64,000 nucleotides of DNA from Alphaproteobacteria bacterium (GTDB taxonomy: Bacteria; Pseudomonadota; Alphaproteobacteria; JAUHZC01), in NCBI GenBank assembly GCA_030425805.1, contig JAUHZC010000001.1, forward strand, positions 124,001-188,000, given 5' to 3'. Positions 36,534 to 44,503 of this stretch are shown here, piece after piece. Made by a program: the position numbers and the translations under genes. Positions within the stretch are counted from its first letter, which is position 1. Every line of letters begins with the position of its first letter. The notes beneath the pieces are model-generated. The model was not told where the DNA came from. It saw nothing but the letters and a program-made list of their open reading frames with translations, and ran no database searches.

Positions 36534-37195
36534 TGCCTGAACTTCTCCCTGTCCTCTATTCCTTTCGCCGTTGTCCTTATGCTATGCGGGCCCGTATGGC
36601 TCTGGTTTCTGCGGGTATCAAGATGGAACTTCGGGAAGTTCACCTTAAAAACAAACCCCAACCCATGCTAGAGGCTTCGCCCAAAGGCACTGTCCCTGTG
36701 GTTGTTCTTCCTGATGGCACCGTCATTGAGGAAAGTATGGATGTCATTCACTGGGCCTTGGACCAAAATGATCCAGAAAACCTTAAAAAGGACTGGTCTG
36801 AAGAAGCTACAGCCGAAATGGAAGAATGGATTACCTATAACGATAAGGTATTTATCAAGGCCCTGGCGGCTTATAAATACCCTGATCGTTTTCCTGGCAC
36901 GAATAAAGAAGAAGCCAGGGCAGATGCGGAAGAGTTCTTACAAAAAATTGAAGATCGCCTCCAAACCCGTAAGTTTCTTTTTGGAGATCGTTGCTCTTGG
37001 GGTGATATTGCCCTTCTCCCCTTCATCCGTCAATTTGCAAAGGTTGATGAGGGATGGTTCGATGGTGCCCCCTATCCGAAGCTCCAATCCTGGATGAAAG
37101 GCTTTCTTGAGTCTGAAGCCTTCGAAAAAGTTATGCTCCGGGTGGACCCCTGGGAACCCGAAGGAGATGCTGCCCCTGTAATTTTTGGGGCTTGA
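36533..37195 (+). CDS. Glutathione S-transferase family protein
   Basis: A 220-residue protein with an N-terminal thioredoxin-like domain (LYSFRRCPYAMRARMAL, with Cys in the place of the catalytic residue; PKGTVPVVVLPDGTVIEESMDVI with the cis-Pro and the Glu-Ser glutathione site) and a helical C-terminal domain (FLFGDRCSWGDIALLPFIRQFAKVD). The Cys in CPYA points to omega- or beta-like thiol transfer rather than classical conjugation. Start codon overlaps the end of the hydrolase gene (TAATG). Confidence 0.9.
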   Translation: MPELLPVLYSFRRCPYAMRARMALVSAGIKMELREVHLKNKPQPMLEASPKGTVPVVVLPDGTVIEESMDVIHWALDQNDPENLKKDWSEEATAEMEEWITYNDKVFIKALAAYKYPDRFPGTNKEEARADAEEFLQKIEDRLQTRKFLFGDRCSWGDIALLPFIRQFAKVDEGWFDGAPYPKLQSWMKGFLESEAFEKVMLRVDPWEPEGDAAPVIFGA

Positions 37196-37264
37196 TCCAA
37201 AATCCAAATCCTCCCTCATACTCATACCACCAATATGACCTCTTAGAAAAAATGCTAATCTCCG

Positions 37265-37292
37265 TTGACTATTTTTTTCAGCCGGCTACCTT
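37265..37292 (+). promoter_or_regulatory. Candidate promoter of the exported protein gene at 37320
   Basis: TTGACT (37265-37270), 16 bases, TACCTT (37287-37292). A GGAGGA ribosome site lies at 37311-37316. Confidence 0.5.
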
Positions 37293-37319
37293 CATGGGTA
37301 TAAGGTAAAGGGAGGATTC

Positions 37320-37994
37320 ATGAAACAAGCCTTATTCGTACTTTTCGCATTAATTGTTATTGCAGGTCGTGCCATGGGTGCCGATGCCGGAGGAGCGGCT
37401 GCAGGAACCGAGGGAGATAAACATACATATGTCGCCTGTTTTTGCCCGCCAGCTAAGGCGACCGAAGCTTTGGGGAATATCACCAAGGAGCTTGGCGGGG
37501 ACCCGTCAGATCTCATATTCCATCTACAGCTTGCTGCTGGAAGATTTGCTGATGGAGATGATCTAGAAGGCTTCAAAACAAATCTCGGCACTGTTGCAGA
37601 GATGCAGGGTCCTTTTAGTGCTTCCTTTGGGGATCCAGTACAGCAAGGGAGCCATATTGTAGTTCCTGTTACTGAAACAGCTAAAGAGGCCACAACTACC
37701 CGGCTTGCAGGTTTTTTGAACTCGGCTATGACTGCAGGAGGAGCCTCTGTAACACCAGCAGCCTTTGAAGGTGCTATCTCTATCGGTGGCAAACTCACTT
37801 TAGCTATCGTAGTAGCTTATGGTTCAACTCTCCCAGAGGAGGGGCTTAGCCCGGAGGTTGTTGAAGCTCTAACTGCCCTGGGGCCTGTGACATTCACACA
37901 CCTGAGATGTTACCGTGTTGACGAAAAGGGTAATCCTACCGGAGATGCTCTTGAAAACTTAGAGCTAGGAAAAGACTCTTTGGATGATATTTAG
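37320..37994 (+). CDS. Exported protein, possible degenerate 2H-phosphoesterase (LigT) fold
   Basis: A 224-residue protein with a signal peptide (MKQALFVLFALIVIAGRAMGAD) and a Gly/Ala linker. The order of elements recalls LigT/2'-5' RNA ligase-type 2H phosphoesterases: an initial strand YVACFCPP, then SDLIFHLQLAAGRF (residues 65-76, compare NLHLTLKFLG), a PFSASFGDP strand, HIVVPVT, and GKLTLAIVVAYG (157-168, compare PHLTLARV), closing with a FTHLRCYRV strand. However, the two HxTx motifs are HLQL and KLTL, so catalysis would be impaired or altered. The fold call is inference; otherwise it is an orphan exported protein. A terminator follows. Confidence 0.6.
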   Translation: MKQALFVLFALIVIAGRAMGADAGGAAAGTEGDKHTYVACFCPPAKATEALGNITKELGGDPSDLIFHLQLAAGRFADGDDLEGFKTNLGTVAEMQGPFSASFGDPVQQGSHIVVPVTETAKEATTTRLAGFLNSAMTAGGASVTPAAFEGAISIGGKLTLAIVVAYGSTLPEEGLSPEVVEALTALGPVTFTHLRCYRVDEKGNPTGDALENLELGKDSLDDI

Positions 37995-38020
37995 GTAACA
38001 TAATCCGTAGTTTTATGCGA

Positions 38021-38047
38021 AAAACGCCCCATTTTGGGGCGTTTTTT
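38021..38047. terminator. Intrinsic terminator between convergent genes
   Basis: AAAACGCCCC (38021-38030) pairs with GGGGCGTTTT (38036-38045 region), loop ATTTT, with T6 on the plus strand and T-rich sequence on the minus strand. It overlaps the stop of the minus-strand gene ending at 38046. Confidence 0.9.
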
Positions 38048-38429
38048 AATCATGCATCCCCAGAAATTCAGGCACCCAGAAGATTGCTGCACCCACAGCA
38101 ATCACACCATACCCAGCCCGATTGAGGATGGCTGCATGTTTTCCTCGAAATACTGGACGTTTTGCATCTTTTAATACATTTAAGACAAGCTGTGTAGCAA
38201 CACCAACCTGCATCACACGTGCACTTGTCTCAAGCCGGCCCTTCTTTGGGGAGTTTGACATCAAATCAGCTAAAGAGCCTTTAATAACCGCAAGATACCC
38301 TAAAGAACTCAATGCCCCATATTCTGCGGTCCTTCCCACTGTGCCAAGAACATCTTCCGCAGCACAAGCTCCGTGTCCCATTATTGGAAATAAAGTCAAA
38401 AACATCAAAAATGTATAAATTCTTGCCAT
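38046..38429 (-). CDS. Small exported or membrane orphan protein
   Basis: A 127-residue protein: signal peptide (MARIYTFLMFLTLFPIMGHGACAAED), a stretch with two weakly hydrophobic segments (YGALSSLGYLAVIKGSL; MQVGVATQLVLNVL), and a C-terminal hydrophobic segment (GYGVIAVGAAIFWVPEFLG). It may be an inner-membrane protein or form a membrane hairpin. No family recognised. It is convergent with the previous gene across a shared terminator. Confidence 0.6.
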   Translation of the reverse strand: MARIYTFLMFLTLFPIMGHGACAAEDVLGTVGRTAEYGALSSLGYLAVIKGSLADLMSNSPKKGRLETSARVMQVGVATQLVLNVLKDAKRPVFRGKHAAILNRAGYGVIAVGAAIFWVPEFLGMHD

Positions 38430-38934
38430 AAATCTTCCTCCCTTAAAGTATTAGAATGAGAGGAAACTGTAAAAATTTGGTTTATTGATGAGTTTGCTTT
38501 GAAACAATAAAAAAGGGGCTCCTTGCAGGTCACTTCTCTACTCACTGTATGGATCGCCACAGGCCTCCGGCCTTAACAGTGAAAAAGAAAGACGAAACCC
38601 CAGAACTCCCACCGAAACCCCGGACTTGATCCGGGGTCCAGGAGAAACTCTGAACAAGAGCTATGCTCTTGTTTCCTCTTCTTAAATAAAAACAAGTCCT
38701 TGCTTTCGCAGAGAAGAAAAGAGTCCTGGATTCCAGCCTGCGCTGGAATTTCGATCTTTCCTCCCGTTAAAAAAGTCATTCCGGGCCCCGACTCGGAATC
38801 CATGGACCCCAGACCTGTTCCAGGGCTCATTAGATAAACGCCCTCCGTAACCTTTCCTTAACCAATCCATAATCGAGTCTTAATCAAATACTCGTTATAA
38901 TATTCATATAAAATTTGACTTAAATTTATTATAT
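38430..38934. repeat. 505-base gene-free region with several dispersed repeats
   Basis: No gene seen. It contains a type A unit (38548-38580, ATGGATCGCCACAGGCCTCC...), a hairpin ACCCCGGACTTGATCCGGGGT (38616-38637), a CCTGGATTCCAGC...GCTGGAATT palindrome (about 38729-38753), and TCATTCCGGGCCCCGACTCGGAATCCATGG (38777-38806), all of the kind scattered through alphaproteobacterial genomes. The last 60 bases are AT-rich and carry TATAAT (38896-38901), probably the -10 of the mla operon; no good -35 is seen. Confidence 0.6.
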
Positions 38935-40062
38935 ATGGGCGCAGTTAACTTTATTTCTGATGAATCCGGTGAAGTCATCTTGCAATTATCAGGCAAGTGG
39001 TCCCTTCTTTCTGCCAAGGATTTACAGGAAGAAATTCGCACACTTCCTCTCCCCCGCCAAAAAACAATACGCGTCCGCTGGAATCACATCACAGGTGCTG
39101 ATGTCACAGGGTCTTGGGTTTTACACTCCTTGTTGCAACACCTCTCTCACCGAGGCAACCATTTGGTTCTGCCACTTGATCAAGGGCCAATGTATCAACT
39201 CCTCCAGTTGGTTGATACCTATGCTAGCAAGGAGAAATCACCCCAAACTTCCCCTCACTACAGTCTGACAGATATGCTTTTTCACCTAGGCAAACGCTTT
39301 GTGACCTATAAGGAAAACATCTCAAAAGCCACGAACTTCCTAGGATTCGTCATTCACAATCTTATTCAAACATTCAGACGGGCCCAGCCCTTCTCCTGGA
39401 CAAGCCTGGCCTATCACCTGGAACAAGTGGGGCTGCGCGCCATGCCGATTGTGGGGTTGCTCGGAGTTTTGATTGGTGTTGTTCTTGTTTATCAAAGCGT
39501 GGACCAACTTCGTCGCTTTGGGGCGGAAGTCTTTACCGTAGATCTTCTTGGCATCTCGGTCACCCGAGAAATTGGTGTGCTCATCACGTCTATTCTTGTG
39601 GCAGGGCGTTCAGGAAGTGCCTTTGCTGCCCAGATTGGCCTGATGCGCTTAAATCAAGAAATTGATGCCCTCGATGTCATGGGTCTTCGCCCCGTTGCTA
39701 CCCTTGTGATTCCCCGTGTCTTGGCATTGATTATCAGCCTCCCTCTCCTCACCCTTTTTGCAAACTTCGTTGCGTTGGGTGGAGGTGCAGCCATGTGTGG
39801 GATTATCCTCGATATGCCTTTCAGCGCCTTCATGCATCAGCTAAATCTCAGTCTTGATATAAAACACCTTTGGGTAGGCTTAATTAAAGCACCCTTCTTC
39901 GCCCTTGCCATTGGGCTGATTGGATGTTTCGAAGGGTTCCAAGTTCAGCGAGGCGCTGAAGATTTAGGGCGACATACCACCAAAGCCGTGGTGGAGTCTA
40001 TCTTCCTAGTCATCTGCCTGGATGCCCTCTTCTCCGTCTTTTTCTCTAAGATTGGAATGTAG
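38935..40062 (+). CDS. mlaE: MlaE-family ABC permease with N-terminal STAS domain
   Basis: A 375-residue inner-membrane protein. Residues 1-100 form a STAS-like domain (GEVILQLSGKWSLLSA..., TGADVTGSWVL), then the MlaE permease with helices from about 165 and the signatures VGLLGVLIGVVLVYQSVDQL and AGRSGSAFAAQIGLMRLNQEIDALDVMG. Mla systems move phospholipid between inner and outer membranes. In E. coli the STAS protein MlaB is separate; here it is fused, as in many alphaproteobacteria. There is no Shine-Dalgarno sequence before the ATG. mlaF follows after 2 bases. Confidence 0.92.
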   Translation: MGAVNFISDESGEVILQLSGKWSLLSAKDLQEEIRTLPLPRQKTIRVRWNHITGADVTGSWVLHSLLQHLSHRGNHLVLPLDQGPMYQLLQLVDTYASKEKSPQTSPHYSLTDMLFHLGKRFVTYKENISKATNFLGFVIHNLIQTFRRAQPFSWTSLAYHLEQVGLRAMPIVGLLGVLIGVVLVYQSVDQLRRFGAEVFTVDLLGISVTREIGVLITSILVAGRSGSAFAAQIGLMRLNQEIDALDVMGLRPVATLVIPRVLALIISLPLLTLFANFVALGGGAAMCGIILDMPFSAFMHQLNLSLDIKHLWVGLIKAPFFALAIGLIGCFEGFQVQRGAEDLGRHTTKAVVESIFLVICLDALFSVFFSKIGM

Positions 40063-40064
40063 CC

Positions 40065-40841
40065 ATGATAACTGAGACGCGCCCTCTTATCTCTGTTACA
40101 GGCCTCACCACTCAATTTGGGTCTCAGGTTGTGCACCAAGATTTAAAAATGGAGATTCCAGAAGGAAGCATCTTTGGGGTTGTTGGAGGGTCTGGATCTG
40201 GAAAAACTGTTTTGATGCGCACCCTTCTTGGGCTAAATCACCCAGCCCATGGACAAGTTTCCATAGATGGCCTCAATCCTTTTTTGCCCGAAGATCAGAA
40301 AAAGCTTCAGACCCGTGTTGGTGTTATGTTCCAAGGGGGAGCTCTATTTTCTTCCCTCACGATTGGAGAAAATCTCATTTACCCCCTGATGGAAATTGCG
40401 CACCTTCCCCAAGATCTGGCAAAGATGATTGCAGCTCTGCGCCTTAAAATGGTGGGACTTGAGGTAGACACACTACAGAAATACCCGAGTCAACTTTCCG
40501 GCGGTATGGTGAAGCGTGCAGCTCTCGCTCGGGCTTTGGCTCTTGATCCCAAAATTCTATTCCTCGATGAGCCAACATCAGGGCTGGACCCCAATCGCTC
40601 CCAAACTTTTGATGAGCTTATTAAAACTTTAAGAAAAAATTTAGGCCTCACCGTTATGATGATTACACATGACCAGGAAAGTTTGAACTTTCTCTGTGAT
40701 CATGTGGGCGCGATCGTAGATAAAAAAATTGTCTCCGGTCCGCTTGAGAGAGTTATGGCACACCCCCACCCCTGGATTCAGGATTTCTTCTGGGGAGAAC
40801 GGGGAAAACGGGTGTTTGCAAGCCAGAAAGGAGGGCGCTGA
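40065..40841 (+). CDS. mlaF: MlaF-family ABC ATPase
   Basis: A 258-residue ATPase: Walker A GGSGSGKTVLMRT, Q-loop VMFQGGALFSSLTIGEN (typical of Mla), signature LSGGMVKRAALARAL, Walker B ILFLDEPTSGLDP, H-loop MITHDQESL. It powers lipid transport with the MlaE permease. The gene overlaps mlaD by one base (TGATG). Confidence 0.94.
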   Translation: MITETRPLISVTGLTTQFGSQVVHQDLKMEIPEGSIFGVVGGSGSGKTVLMRTLLGLNHPAHGQVSIDGLNPFLPEDQKKLQTRVGVMFQGGALFSSLTIGENLIYPLMEIAHLPQDLAKMIAALRLKMVGLEVDTLQKYPSQLSGGMVKRAALARALALDPKILFLDEPTSGLDPNRSQTFDELIKTLRKNLGLTVMMITHDQESLNFLCDHVGAIVDKKIVSGPLERVMAHPHPWIQDFFWGERGKRVFASQKGGR

Positions 40842-41767
40842 TGGAGCAACGGGCACGATACACAGCTGTAGGCGCTTTTGTTCTAATCCTCCTTGCTGCT
40901 GGATTTATCTTTGTGTTGTGGCTTCATCGCGTGAACCTCTCTGGAGAAGGCAGTGCCTTTGATATCCAATTCAAAACTTCTGTCCGAGGGCTACGCAACA
41001 ACGACAGTGTTTTTTATAAAGGTGTCCCAGTTGGGCGGGTTGAAGATATCCGGATTGATTCTGAAAATGTCGAGTTTATTAAAGTTCGAATTTCCGTCAT
41101 GAACCCCAAATTGATTCGAGAAAACACTAAAGCTTCTCTTGAGACCCAGGGACTCACGGGACTTAGCTACATCCTTTTGCGCAATGGAGACGGAACTGGC
41201 CCTCTTCTCAAGCCTAAAAAAGGGCAGCGAGTTCCTGTGATTGAGGCCATCCCCTCCAAACTTGATCGTGTCATGGAAAAAGCTCCAGAAGTTTTTGAAA
41301 ACCTTACTCTCGTTACAAAACGTCTCACTGAGATTTTGAACGAAGAAAATCAGGAATTGATTCGCCAAACCCTTAAAAACGTGAGCAAATTTTCTGCCAC
41401 ACTTCAATCTCGTGGAGATGCGACCTTTGATTCCGCAGAAGAAGCTTTTGAGGCCATGACTCTTGCGGCTAATAACATTAAGCGCAATGTTGAAACTGTA
41501 AGCGGAGATATGAGCGAAACACTTGTTAAGGTCAAAGCTGCGAGTGAGACCTTTGACAAAGCCAGTAAAAAAATCGATACTTTCTTTAATCATGGGAATA
41601 AACTTTTGAAATCCATGGGCCGGGGAGGTGCAGGACAATTGAATAAGATTTTGAGCGAAACACGCCTTCTTAGCCAACGCCTGAGCCAGGCCCTTGCACG
41701 CTTTGATGACAGTCCAACGGATTACCTGGCGCGCCCTGCTCCCAAGAAGAATGAGACACCATGGTAA
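40841..41767 (+). CDS. mlaD: MlaD-family MCE lipid-binding protein
   Basis: A 308-residue protein with one N-terminal transmembrane helix (AVGAFVLILLAAGFIFVLWL), a single MCE domain (residues about 40-120: FKTSVRGLRNNDSVFYKGVPVGRVEDI) and a long helical C-terminal part. MCE domains form hexameric rings that shuttle lipid in the periplasm. C-terminal extension is longer than in E. coli MlaD (183 residues) and resembles the longer alphaproteobacterial forms. Confidence 0.93.
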   Translation: MEQRARYTAVGAFVLILLAAGFIFVLWLHRVNLSGEGSAFDIQFKTSVRGLRNNDSVFYKGVPVGRVEDIRIDSENVEFIKVRISVMNPKLIRENTKASLETQGLTGLSYILLRNGDGTGPLLKPKKGQRVPVIEAIPSKLDRVMEKAPEVFENLTLVTKRLTEILNEENQELIRQTLKNVSKFSATLQSRGDATFDSAEEAFEAMTLAANNIKRNVETVSGDMSETLVKVKAASETFDKASKKIDTFFNHGNKLLKSMGRGGAGQLNKILSETRLLSQRLSQALARFDDSPTDYLARPAPKKNETPW

Positions 41768-42375
41768 AACTTTTCCCCCTCCTTATTGCTTGCTTCCTCA
41801 CAGGCTGTGTCAGCCTGATCCCAAAGACAAAGGCAGACGTTCGTCTGATGTCTTTAACAGCCCTTGAGACAGAGAAATTTTCAACTCCGGCTCCTTTGAC
41901 TGTAAGTGTAGATGTTCCTGTCGCAGCCGCAGACCTCTCTGGATCTGACATCCTTGAAGTTCATGAGGCTTCCAATGGGGTTACAGAGATCACAACCTAT
42001 AAGAAAGCCCGCTGGTCAGATCCACTTGCAAAAATTCTTCAAGACAAGATTCTCATTCTGCTCGAAGAGCACCAGGTTTTCAAATCTATCCATCGACCTG
42101 AAGAAGGCGTTGTAGCTGATCTGATTCTGCAAACAGCGGTAGAAAAATTCTATATCGTTAAAACAGCAAAAGAGCGAAGAGCAGAGATCCACCTGAGTCT
42201 TAAGCTCTTGGACCCGAGTACTGGGAAGGTTATTGCTTATAAAGTCTTTCAAACTTCTGAAAAAACAGCAGAAGTCCGCCTACAAGCCTATGTTCATGCC
42301 TTGAACCAAGCCTATCTCCAAGCCCAGCGGGAGATTTTAGAGTGGCTTAAAACAGCTCCTAAAAAAGCTCATTAA
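41761..42375 (+). CDS. ABC-transport auxiliary lipoprotein (PqiC/LinM-like)
   Basis: A 204-residue lipoprotein with lipobox LTGC (residues 13-16) and the domain of the ABC-type transport auxiliary family (COG3218-type), with SVDVPVAAADLSGSDILEV and KARWSDPLAKILQDKILILLEE. In related systems such as PqiABC and the Lin lipid importer an outer-membrane lipoprotein of this type completes the MCE pathway. It overlaps mlaD by 7 bases, ending the four-gene operon. There is no MlaA or MlaC gene here. Confidence 0.85.
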   Translation: MVKLFPLLIACFLTGCVSLIPKTKADVRLMSLTALETEKFSTPAPLTVSVDVPVAAADLSGSDILEVHEASNGVTEITTYKKARWSDPLAKILQDKILILLEEHQVFKSIHRPEEGVVADLILQTAVEKFYIVKTAKERRAEIHLSLKLLDPSTGKVIAYKVFQTSEKTAEVRLQAYVHALNQAYLQAQREILEWLKTAPKKAH

Positions 42376-42401
42376 CCCTCTATAATGATCTTGTAAGAGC
42401 A

Positions 42402-44255
42402 TCAACTCCGCTCGAAGAAATTCTCAAGGTCCTGCTTCCTGAGTAATATATGAGTTGGGCGGCCATGATTACATTGGCCCGTAAAGAGGCCTTCTTGAAT
42501 CTGCTGCACCATAGCCTGCATCTCTGCAGGTTGGAGCTTTCGACCAGCACGAATACTTCCATGACAAGAAAAGGTTGCCAGGAGATAATCTAGCTTCTTC
42601 TCCAGGCTCTCTCCCACGCCAAATTGAGAAAGCTCGTCTGCCAAATCATGCACAAGCTTTTGAATATCAAAATCTCCCATAATCACAGGGACTTCTTTTA
42701 CCACAACAGTAGAGGGGCTTTCGATTTCAAGCACAAGTCCTAATCGGCTTAGTGTCTCCAGAGCATTTTGGAAAAGACTGCTATTGTGAGGGGAAAGCGT
42801 CACGGTCTCTGGCAAAAGAAGCATTTGCCGACGTACCCCTTCTGTCTCTTTGTAGGAAATCTTCATCTTTTCGTAGATCAAACGCTCATGGGCTGCATGT
42901 TGGTCGATTACCACAAGCCCTTTCTCACTTTGACAAAGAATATAGGTGTTAAAAATTTGCCCTATAACCTCTCCCAACTCAACGGGAACTGAATCGGGCT
43001 TCTCTTCACCAACATACTCTTCTTCAGCTTCTGAGGTATTCGAAGGAAGCGGCATACGCGCGGGAAGGGTTTGGTGACGCACAGGTTCTGGCATTCTCGT
43101 TCCTAACTGCGGGGAGAGCTCTTGCCCTTGCGAAAATTGTTTAGTGAGGGTGATAGCACTCACTTTAGACCCACCACTCAGAGGAAGGGGCGTTTTTCCT
43201 TTCGGCACATTTCCTTGGGATGTTTTAGCCGCATGGCTCAGGAGATCCACAACCACACCACTGCGATTTCCAGAGTTTACCAACCCCTCACGACAAGAGC
43301 GTGTTATAAAGGAGCGTACTTTTGGAAAGTCCCGGAAACGGACTTCAGCCTTTGCAGGATGAACATTAACATCCACAGCCTCTGGCGGCAGCGTTAGATA
43401 AAGCACAAAGATCGGATAACGGTCTTTGAATAAGAGATCCCCATAGGTTTGCTTGATTGCTGCCTGAATCCCACGATCACGAATGGGACGGCCATTCACG
43501 AAAAGGTACTGAAGTTTTTGAGAGTTCCGATTATAGGTTGGAACACCCATAAAGCCAGTAAGGGTCATCTGATCATCCTCAGATGTTTCCTTAATCGCAA
43601 AGCTATGATCCCGAAAGTCATTCCCAAAGACAGCAGCAATACGGTCAAGGTATGACTCTGGCCCTCGGTCATAAAGGATTTTCTCTTCATGCATCACCTT
43701 AAAGGCCACCTCAGGGTGTCCTATGAGGATTTTCTGAAGGACCTCTTGGCAATGGTTTAGTTCTGTCTGAAGAGATTTCAGGAACTTAAGGCGAGCTGGA
43801 ATTGCATAAAACAAATCATCCACCTGGATCTTTGTTCCAATTTCCCAGGCTGCAGGAGCAGGCTCTGAAGCGGCACCTCCTTCAACTTGGATTTGCCACC
43901 CTTGCTCTTGGTCCTGCTGACGTGTCGTGATTGAGAGGCGAGAAATAGCCCCAACTGAGGACAAAGCCTCTCCCCGAAATCCCATTGTGTGAATGTGAAA
44001 CAAATCATCCTCTGGAAGTTTTGATGTCGCATGGCGTTGGACCGCTAAGCTGAGATCTTCACGACTCATACCACACCCATCATCAATAATTTGAATCCGA
44101 GTCTGACCAGCCTGAAAAAGGTTCACTTGAATTTTCGTCGCGCCCGCATCAAGGCTATTCTCAACGAGCTCTTTTACAACAGAAGCCGGTCGCTCTACAA
44201 CCTCTCCTGCGGCAATTTGATTGATGATGTGGCTGGGGAGTTGACGAATCATCAT
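42402..44255 (-). CDS. mutL: DNA mismatch repair protein MutL
   Basis: A 617-residue GHKL ATPase. N-terminal motifs ELVENSLDAGAT, DDGCGM and GFRGEALSSVGAIS are intact. The C-terminal domain has DQHAAHERLIYE, matching the DQHA-x2-E-x4-E endonuclease signature, with CHGSIRAG and CNHGRPT further on, so this MutL should nick DNA itself and does not need MutH. A second Met follows the first directly. It is convergent with the mla operon; upstream lies a repeat region of 248 bases. Confidence 0.95.
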   Translation of the reverse strand: MMIRQLPSHIINQIAAGEVVERPASVVKELVENSLDAGATKIQVNLFQAGQTRIQIIDDGCGMSREDLSLAVQRHATSKLPEDDLFHIHTMGFRGEALSSVGAISRLSITTRQQDQEQGWQIQVEGGAASEPAPAAWEIGTKIQVDDLFYAIPARLKFLKSLQTELNHCQEVLQKILIGHPEVAFKVMHEEKILYDRGPESYLDRIAAVFGNDFRDHSFAIKETSEDDQMTLTGFMGVPTYNRNSQKLQYLFVNGRPIRDRGIQAAIKQTYGDLLFKDRYPIFVLYLTLPPEAVDVNVHPAKAEVRFRDFPKVRSFITRSCREGLVNSGNRSGVVVDLLSHAAKTSQGNVPKGKTPLPLSGGSKVSAITLTKQFSQGQELSPQLGTRMPEPVRHQTLPARMPLPSNTSEAEEEYVGEEKPDSVPVELGEVIGQIFNTYILCQSEKGLVVIDQHAAHERLIYEKMKISYKETEGVRRQMLLLPETVTLSPHNSSLFQNALETLSRLGLVLEIESPSTVVVKEVPVIMGDFDIQKLVHDLADELSQFGVGESLEKKLDYLLATFSCHGSIRAGRKLQPAEMQAMVQQIQEGLFTGQCNHGRPTHILLRKQDLENFFERS

Positions 44256-44379
44256 GGGAGACTCTTTTTATTATTCTGTCTCTTTTCATACCTGAAATTT
44301 TGAAAAGAATCTAGGTCTTGTCAACGTACAAAAACATGGATTACGTGATAAGAAGATGGAAAAGGGCCTCCTTCCTCTG

Positions 44380-44482
44380 TCATTATAAGGAGCTCTCCCT
44401 TTATTGTCATTGGGAGGAGCAAAGCGACGTGGCAATCTATTCACCTTATGGATCGCCGCACCCTTTCAGGGCTCGCGATGGC
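44380..44482. repeat. Dispersed palindromic repeats between mutL and an exported orphan
   Basis: Two units: GTCATTGGGAGGAGCAAAGCGACGTGGCAATCTAT (about 44406-44440), core GAGCAAAGCGACGTGG, and a type C unit inverted (ATGGATCGCCGCACCCTTTCAGGGCTCGCGATGG, 44449-44482). The full gap, 44256-44503, holds no gene. Confidence 0.7.
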
Positions 44483-44503
44483 TCTAAGGCTCCCAACTAT
44501 GCC

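Noticed and set aside
40991..41677. 228-residue frame antisense to mlaD
   Set aside because: The MCE domain and operon overlap fix the plus strand as coding.
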